Positions 7,851 to 12,044 of a stretch of 12,044 bases of DNA are shown here, in pieces. The notes under the pieces are model-generated. The model saw only the letters and a list, made by a program, of their open reading frames with translations. It did not search any database and had not been told where the DNA came from. Positions within the stretch are counted from its first letter, which is position 1. Each line of letters starts with the position of its first letter. Origin of the DNA: an uncultured Bacillota bacterium (GTDB taxonomy: Bacteria; Bacillota_I; Bacilli_A; RFN20; CAG-631); NCBI GenBank assembly GCA_905197115.1, contig CAJJXN010000041.1, positions 1-12,044 on the forward strand, written 5' to 3'. The position numbers and the translations under genes are program-made.

Positions 7851-7894
7851 TAAATTGGTAATCATTTGAAAATTGCTAGAATATAAATTTATGT

Positions 7895-7928
7895 TTGTCT
7901 TGTTAAAATAATAAAATTATAGTAAAAT
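7895..7928 (+). promoter_or_regulatory. Probable promoter of yneF (two overlapping versions)
   Basis: Two registers five bases apart both have 17-bp spacers: TTGTCT (7895-7900) with TATAGT (7918-7923), and TTGTTA (7900-7905) with TAAAAT (7923-7928). Either would transcribe yneF. The region is AT-rich, so the exact boxes are uncertain; the need for a promoter in this divergent 157-bp gap is not. Confidence 0.5.
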
Positions 7929-7954
7929 AAATAAAGAAAAAAGGAGGCCAGATT

Positions 7955-8182
7955 ATGATTTTTATGAATGTATTAGGAGCATCCATTTTATGGGGAGCTA
8001 TTGGATTAGTTGCAGGTGGTATCGCTGGTTTTTTTATTGCAAGAAGTGTTTTTAAACGGAGTTTAAAGAAGAATCCTCCGATTAATGAAAAAATGATTCG
8101 AGTTATGTTTCAACAAATGGGTAGAAAACCAAGTGAAGCTCAAGTTCGTCAAGTGATGAACGCAATGAATCAACAACGATAA
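7955..8182 (+). CDS. yneF: YneF family (UPF0154) single-pass membrane protein
   Basis: A 75-residue protein of the UPF0154 family, widespread in Bacilli and Mollicutes; its function is not established. Residues about 8-30 form one glycine-rich membrane helix (GAIGLVAGGIAGFFIA), followed by the conserved cytoplasmic tail FKRSLKKNPPINEKMIRVMFQQMGRKPSEAQ and VRQVMNAM, written here in two overlapping halves: the first with the NPP turn, the second with MGRKPSEAQ. AGGAGG at 7942-7947 is seven bases from the ATG, which favours this start over the in-frame ATG at 7964. It is the gene after tkt-sirA in Bacillus; here the protease gene has been inserted before it. Confidence 0.92.
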   Translation: MIFMNVLGASILWGAIGLVAGGIAGFFIARSVFKRSLKKNPPINEKMIRVMFQQMGRKPSEAQVRQVMNAMNQQR

Positions 8183-8195
8183 ATTTTTACAAAAT

Positions 8196-8225
8196 AAAAG
8201 TAGAAGATAAGACTTCTACTTTTTT
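8196..8225. terminator. Two-way terminator between yneF and plsY
   Basis: AAAAGTAGAAG (8196-8206) pairs with CTTCTACTTTT (8213-8223) around the loop ATAAGA. On the plus strand a run of six Ts (8220-8225) follows, terminating yneF. On the minus strand TTTTATTTTG follows, terminating plsY. The plsY stop codon (8216-8218) and its last codons lie within the stem. Confidence 0.85.
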
Positions 8226-8902
8226 GTTTCTTTGTTTTTGGCAAATGAAAACTTTTTTTCTTCACCCTTCACTAATTTTATAATATTTGGTTTATGACGG
8301 AAAATTAATAAAATAGCTATTACAAATAAAGTAATGGAATAATAAAGTCCTTGGGATTGAGGATAAAAGTAAAATCCATGATATGCAAAAGGTATAAAAG
8401 AAATTAAGGAAGTAACAAGTGCCATAACAATAGATGATAAAGAAACAATTTGTTTAATCAAGAAAGTGATAAAGAAAAGAGTAAAGCCAATTAAAGAAAG
8501 AATGTAATTAGAACCAAGAACAAATCCACAAATAACGCTTACTGCTTTGCCTCCTTTAAAATGTGCAAAGAGTGGGTAACAATGCCCAATACAAGTAAAG
8601 AAACCTGCCATTAAAAAAAGCATTGCTAGCCAAAATTCATTATCAAATAAAAATAGATACTTTCCAACAACAAGCATAATATTGGAAGATAAAGCAGCTT
8701 TTAAAGCATCCAATAATAAAACAAAAGCACCCGGTTTGGCTCCTAAAGTTCGCGCTACATTTGTCGCACCTAAATTTCCAGAGCCTTGTTTACGAACATC
8801 AGTTTGATAAAACATTTTTCCAATGATTAAAGCGTTTGGAATGGAACCGATTAAATATCCAAAAATAGCTGAAATAATTAATGCAAGTACAAGAAGATAC
8901 AT
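8216..8902 (-). CDS. plsY: Glycerol-3-phosphate acyltransferase PlsY
   Basis: A membrane enzyme that transfers the acyl group of acyl-phosphate to glycerol-3-phosphate, making lysophosphatidic acid, the first committed step of phospholipid synthesis in most Bacillota. The partner PlsX is not in the window. The 228-residue protein has several hydrophobic segments (about 3-22, 58-80, 90-107, 125-150, 155-172, 187-201). The three PlsY signatures are present: GSIPNALI (19-26) with GSGNLGATNVARTLG (40-54); GHCYPLFAHFKGGKAVS (106-122); and FRHKPNIIKLVKGEE (201-215). A lysine-rich tail follows. AAGGTG precedes the ATG by a short AT spacer. plsY divergent from parE is a common Bacillota arrangement. 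Confidence 0.95.
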   Translation of the reverse strand: MYLLVLALIISAIFGYLIGSIPNALIIGKMFYQTDVRKQGSGNLGATNVARTLGAKPGAFVLLLDALKAALSSNIMLVVGKYLFLFDNEFWLAMLFLMAGFFTCIGHCYPLFAHFKGGKAVSVICGFVLGSNYILSLIGFTLFFITFLIKQIVSLSSIVMALVTSLISFIPFAYHGFYFYPQSQGLYYSITLFVIAILLIFRHKPNIIKLVKGEEKKFSFAKNKETKK

Positions 8903-8938
8903 AATTTCACCTTTTCTTATTTATTAATTTCTTTTAAT

Positions 8939-8967
8939 ATAATATAATAAAAAATGATTAATTTCAA
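8939..8967 (-). promoter_or_regulatory. Possible promoter of plsY
   Basis: On the minus strand TTGAAA (complement of 8962-8967) and TATTAT (complement of 8939-8944) are 17 bp apart, giving a leader of about 30 bases. Several alternative TATA-like hexamers overlap in this AT run, so the position is approximate. Confidence 0.4.
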
Positions 8968-8976
8968 TCACGATTC

Positions 8977-9006
8977 TTGATAAATTGACAATTTATGCGT
9001 TATAAT
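8977..9006 (+). promoter_or_regulatory. Probable promoter of parE-parC
   Basis: TTGATA (8977-8982) and a perfect TATAAT (9001-9006) are 18 bp apart. A better-looking TTGACA at 8985-8990 is only 10 bp from the -10, too close to be its partner. Transcription would begin near 9013 and leave a leader of about 16 bases carrying AGGAG. Confidence 0.7.
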
Positions 9007-9015
9007 AGATTAGTT

Positions 9016-9020
9016 AGGAG
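9016..9020 (+). promoter_or_regulatory. Ribosome-binding site that fixes the parE start
   Basis: AGGAG is eight bases ahead of the GTG at 9029. The in-frame GTG codons at 9020 and 9023 overlap or abut this site and are therefore unlikely to be used. Confidence 0.75.
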
Positions 9021-9028
9021 TGGTGAAC

Positions 9029-10984
9029 GTGGCTGAAGAGAAAAAAAACACTCATTACAACGAGGATGATATTCAGATTCTTGAAGGATTAGAAGCCGTT
9101 AGAAAAAGACCTGGAATGTATATTGGTTCCATTGATTCAAGAGGTTTACATCATTTACTTTGGGAAATTGTAGATAACGCCGTAGATGAAGCATTAGCAG
9201 GATATGGCAAAGAAATTATTGTAAAATTGTTTAAAGATAATTCTGTATCCGTAAGTGATAATGGTCGAGGTGTTCCAGTAGGAATGCATAAATCAGGACA
9301 ACCCACACCAGTTGTTGTCTATACCGTTTTGCATGCGGGTGGCAAATTTTCAGAAGATGGTGGCTATAAAACATCAAGTGGTTTACATGGTGTTGGGGCT
9401 TCTGTTGTGAATGCTTTGTCAGAATGGATGAATGTAACCATTAATAAAGATGGTAAGCAATACGAAATTAATTTTAAACAAGGTGGAAAAGTCGTTTCTA
9501 AATTAAAAGAATTAGGTCCAGCGACAAAAAGAAGTGGTACCACTGTGTGGTTTAAACCAGATTCAAAGATTTTTACGTCTACTTCTTATTCCCACGCTCA
9601 AATATGTGAAAGATTGCGTGAAACAGCTTTTTTAATGCCAGGAATTCGTTTTACTTTTGAAAATGAAATCATTGGTAAAAAAGAGTCTTTTTGTTATGAA
9701 AATGGGGTTATGGAATTTGTTAAATTCATCTGTGAAGGAAAGACATCGCTTCATGCTCCGGTATCTATTCAAGGAGAAGCAGAAGGCATTAAAGTAGATA
9801 TGGCTTTTTTGTATTGTGATAATTATGAAGATGATGACCGAAATGTATTATCATTTGTAAATAATATTCGTACAAAAGATGGAGGAACACATGAAGTTGG
9901 ATTACGTTCTGCCTTTACAAAAGCTTTTAATGATTATGCTCGAAATAATAATTTGTTAAAAAATAAAGATAAAAATTTAGATGGTCGTGATGTACGTGAA
10001 GGTGTCAATATTGTTTTGTCAGTTAAAATTGTAGAAAGTATTTTACAATTTGAAAGTCAAACAAAAAGTAAATTAGGAACACCTATTGCTCGTTCTGTTG
10101 TTGAAAATATTGTGTATGAAAAATTATCTTATTATTTAGAAGAAAACAAAGAAATTGCCACTCAATTAGTTGGAAAAGCAGTAAAAGCACAACAAGTTAG
10201 AGAAGCTACAAGAAAAGCAAGAGAAGAAGCACGTAGTGGTAAAAAGGCAAAAACAGAAAGAATTATTAGTGATAAATTATCACCAGCTCAAAGTAAAGAT
10301 ACGAAATTAAATGAACTTTATTTAGTAGAAGGAGATTCAGCTGGTGGCAGTGCCAAACAAGGAAGAAATTCGAAATATCAAGCGATTTTACCTTTAAGAG
10401 GTAAAGTCATTAATTCGGAAAAACAAAATGTCTCAGCCTTGATGAAAAATGAAGAAATCAACACAATTATTTATACGATTGGTGCAGGGGTAGGTCAAGA
10501 TTTTGATGTAAAGGATTCTAATTATGGAAAAATTATTATCATGACCGATGCCGATACAGATGGTGCCCATATTCAAGTGCTTTTACTCACTTTCTTTTTC
10601 CGTTATATGCGTCCATTAATTGAAAATGGGATGGTGTATGTTGCTTTACCTCCTTTATATAAAGTGTCGAAAAAGACAAGTAAAGGTGAAGTATTCCGTT
10701 ATGCATGGAATGATATTGACCTTGCTCAAGCCAAAAAAGAAATTGGAGAAAATGCTTATATTCAACGTTATAAAGGGTTGGGTGAAATGAATGCAGATCA
10801 ACTATGGGAGACGACAATGAATCCTCAAACACGAACCTTACTACGTGTAGATATTGATGATTTTACGATTGCAGATCGTCGTTTATCGATTCTTATGGGA
10901 GATAAACCAGAACCTAGAAGAGAATGGATTGAGGAAAATGTTCATTTTACTTTAGAAGATGCCTTTGTAAAGGAGCGTGAATAA
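9029..10984 (+). CDS. parE: DNA topoisomerase IV subunit B
   Basis: The ATPase subunit of topoisomerase IV, which with ParC unlinks daughter chromosomes. The GTG start at 9029 gives 651 residues, normal for ParE; an upstream GTG at 9020 would add three residues but overlaps the ribosome site. GHKL ATPase domain: EIVDNAVDEA (Glu46, Asn50), DNGRG (77-81), GGYKTSSGLHGVGAS (111-125). TOPRIM: EGDSAGGSAKQGR (about 434), LPLRGKVINSEK, and TDADTDGAH (about 505-513) for the metal ions. C-terminal IQRYKGLGEMNADQLWETTM and ILMGDKPEPRREWIEENV are intact. KTSSGLHGVGAS, GKVINSEK and pairing with a ParC-type neighbour favour ParE over GyrB. The stop is 2 bp before parC. Confidence 0.94.
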   Translation: MAEEKKNTHYNEDDIQILEGLEAVRKRPGMYIGSIDSRGLHHLLWEIVDNAVDEALAGYGKEIIVKLFKDNSVSVSDNGRGVPVGMHKSGQPTPVVVYTVLHAGGKFSEDGGYKTSSGLHGVGASVVNALSEWMNVTINKDGKQYEINFKQGGKVVSKLKELGPATKRSGTTVWFKPDSKIFTSTSYSHAQICERLRETAFLMPGIRFTFENEIIGKKESFCYENGVMEFVKFICEGKTSLHAPVSIQGEAEGIKVDMAFLYCDNYEDDDRNVLSFVNNIRTKDGGTHEVGLRSAFTKAFNDYARNNNLLKNKDKNLDGRDVREGVNIVLSVKIVESILQFESQTKSKLGTPIARSVVENIVYEKLSYYLEENKEIATQLVGKAVKAQQVREATRKAREEARSGKKAKTERIISDKLSPAQSKDTKLNELYLVEGDSAGGSAKQGRNSKYQAILPLRGKVINSEKQNVSALMKNEEINTIIYTIGAGVGQDFDVKDSNYGKIIIMTDADTDGAHIQVLLLTFFFRYMRPLIENGMVYVALPPLYKVSKKTSKGEVFRYAWNDIDLAQAKKEIGENAYIQRYKGLGEMNADQLWETTMNPQTRTLLRVDIDDFTIADRRLSILMGDKPEPRREWIEENVHFTLEDAFVKERE

Positions 10985-10986
10985 AG

Positions 10987-12044
10987 ATGGCTAGTAAAAA
11001 AATGAAAATTGATGATGAATTTGTTACAAATACAGATTCTGCCATGATAAATGGACAATTTGAAGATATTATTAGTGATCGTTTTGGAGCTTATTCAAAA
11101 TATATTATTCAAGATCGCGCTTTACCAGATATTCGAGATGGCTTAAAACCGGTACAAAGAAGAATCCTTTTTGGAATGAAAGAATTAGGCATTGTAGCCA
11201 ATACACCTTATAAAAAATCTGCTCGTATTGTAGGCGATGTTATGGGAAAATATCATCCTCATGGAGATAGTTCAATTTATGATGCAATGGTTCGAATGAG
11301 TCAATGGTGGAAAAGTAATGAAGTGCTTATTGATATGCATGGTAATAATGGCTCCATTGATAATGACCCTGCAGCAGCCATGCGTTATACAGAAACGCGT
11401 CTTTCTTCTGTAGCAATGGAATTACTAAAAGATATTGATGAGGATACAGTAGAATTTACTTTTAATTTTGATGATACATTAAAAGAACCCGACCTGCTGC
11501 CCGGCCGCTTTCCGAATCTGCTGGTAAATGGCTCCTCAGGCATAGCCGTAGGTCTGGCGACTAATATACCGCCCCACAATATGGGCGAAGCCATAGACGC
11601 GGCCATAATGTATATGGATGATCCTGAGGTATCCCTGGACGAGCTGATGAAGGTAATGCCCTGTCCGGATTTTCCGACAGGGGGTTATATACTGGAATCC
11701 GACGAAATACGGAATGCTTACGAAACGGGCAGGGGAAAGATAACCGTCCGCGCCAAGGCCGAAATAGAGGAGCAGAAGAACGGCAAGAAGCTCATTGTCG
11801 TCACAGAGATGCCATATCAGGTGAACAAGGCAAAGGCGCTTGAGGATATATTGCACATAAGCGAGGAAAAAAAGGCGCTGTTTGCCGGCATAGGCGAGAT
11901 ACGGGACGAGTCCGACCGCATGGGCATGCGGGCGGTGATAGAGGTAAAGAAGGATGCTGACGCGGAAAAAATACTGCAATACCTCTATAAATACTCCGAC
12001 CTTCAGGTAACCTTCGGCGTTAACATGGTGGCCATAGCCGACGG
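10987..12044 (+). CDS. parC: DNA topoisomerase IV subunit A, chimeric and cut by the window end
   Basis: The DNA-breaking subunit of topoisomerase IV. The ATG at 10987 is 2 bp after parE, with AGGAG (10971-10975) inside the parE end. The frame is open for 352 codons to the window edge. Residues 1-167 are AT-rich and belong to the core genome: DRALPDIRDGLKPVQRRI, GKYHPHGDSSIYDA (the quinolone-determining region with Ser95 and Asp99, the usual drug-sensitive type), HGNNGSIDNDP (ParC-like; GyrA usually has GNFGS) and catalytic Tyr134 in MRYTE. From residue about 168 the DNA is G+C-rich with ATA isoleucine codons yet still reads as type IIA topoisomerase A subunit: LPGRFPNLLVNGSSGIAV, ATNIPPHNMGE, TEMPYQVNKAK, RDESDRMGMR, YSDLQVTFGVNMVAIADG. 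This second part probably comes from another bacterium. The C-terminal domain is outside the window. Confidence 0.88.
   Translation, partial: MASKKMKIDDEFVTNTDSAMINGQFEDIISDRFGAYSKYIIQDRALPDIRDGLKPVQRRILFGMKELGIVANTPYKKSARIVGDVMGKYHPHGDSSIYDAMVRMSQWWKSNEVLIDMHGNNGSIDNDPAAAMRYTETRLSSVAMELLKDIDEDTVEFTFNFDDTLKEPDLLPGRFPNLLVNGSSGIAVGLATNIPPHNMGEAIDAAIMYMDDPEVSLDELMKVMPCPDFPTGGYILESDEIRNAYETGRGKITVRAKAEIEEQKNGKKLIVVTEMPYQVNKAKALEDILHISEEKKALFAGIGEIRDESDRMGMRAVIEVKKDADAEKILQYLYKYSDLQVTFGVNMVAIAD
11482..11493. other. Right chimeric join inside parC
   Basis: Composition and codon choice change within LKEPDLLP: upstream codons are A/T-ending (GAT, ACA, TTA, AAA, GAA), and from CCC (11488-11490) onwards they are GAC, CTG, CTG, CCC, GGC, CGC. 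The reading frame and the protein family continue unbroken, so the two parts were joined at homologous positions, sharing only a few bases around AAAGAACCC. Confidence 0.8.

Noticed and set aside
7798..7954. Possible riboswitch or operator in the divergent gap between the protease and yneF
   Set aside because: Only two back-to-back promoters and ribosome sites are visible; no clear dyad or conserved RNA element.
8985..8990. Perfect TTGACA as the -35 of parE
   Set aside because: It is only 10 bp from TATAAT at 9001; TTGATA at 8977 has a workable 18-bp spacer.
9020..9028. Earlier GTG starts of parE at 9020 and 9023
   Set aside because: They overlap or directly abut the AGGAG ribosome site; GTG at 9029 has the correct eight-base spacing.
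11253..11285. Quinolone-resistance change in parC
   Set aside because: Ser95 and Asp99 are the usual sensitive-type residues at the positions matching Ser80/Glu84 of S. aureus ParC; nothing indicates resistance.
832..11487. Mycoplasma-type code with TGA read as Trp, suggested by the AT-rich base composition
   Set aside because: Tryptophan is encoded by TGG throughout and the acyltransferase ends at TGA followed by a terminator, so the standard bacterial code applies.
11536..11979. 147-codon minus-strand ORF in the right piece
   Set aside because: Shadow of parC, whose conserved motifs run through the whole stretch on the plus strand.

Overview
The window has three parts with different base composition and codon use. 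A long AT-rich core (about 832-11487) is flanked by two pieces with clearly higher G+C (1 to about 831, and about 11488 to 12044). The core looks like a low-G+C Bacillota genome of the Bacilli/Erysipelotrichia/RF39/Acholeplasma kind. It uses A/T-ending codons, poly-T hairpin terminators, strong AGGAGG-type Shine-Dalgarno sites and the standard code (TGG for Trp, TGA as a stop). It also keeps a gene order I know from Bacillus: ynzC-tkt-(sirA slot)-yneF ... plsY-parE-parC. The flanks do not match the core or each other. In the left piece 2 of 24 Ile codons are ATA; in the right piece 15 of 16 are ATA. The simplest reading is a chimeric metagenome contig or read assembly joining three source genomes, although lateral transfer cannot be excluded from sequence alone.

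Layout. 1-831 (-) is an internal fragment of a glycogen/maltodextrin phosphorylase. 832-2247 (+) is aspS lacking its 5' end, followed 17 bp later by a GNAT-like acyltransferase (2265-3386) and a terminator. A new promoter then drives ynzC (3489-3707), overlapping the transketolase gene tkt (3700-5652). A hairpin after tkt doubles as the ribosome-binding region of an unrecognised 126-aa gene (5716-6096) sitting where Bacillus has sirA. A minus-strand gene for a secreted M6-type zinc metalloprotease lipoprotein (6145-7797) interrupts the conserved order. Divergent from it is the one-membrane-segment protein YneF (7955-8182), which converges on plsY (8216-8902, -) through a two-way terminator. 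plsY is divergent from parE (9029-10984), followed 2 bp later by parC, which reads in frame into the foreign right-hand piece and runs off the end.

The core genes are mostly housekeeping: translation (aspS), pentose phosphate metabolism (tkt), phospholipid synthesis (plsY) and chromosome decatenation (parE/parC). The accessory element is the protease lipoprotein. I see no mobile element, CRISPR array, tRNA or rRNA, and no stretch over 300 bp without a gene. I found no clearly new multi-gene system. The most interesting items are the possible divergent SirA, the terminator/ribosome-site overlap in front of it, and the two chimeric joins.
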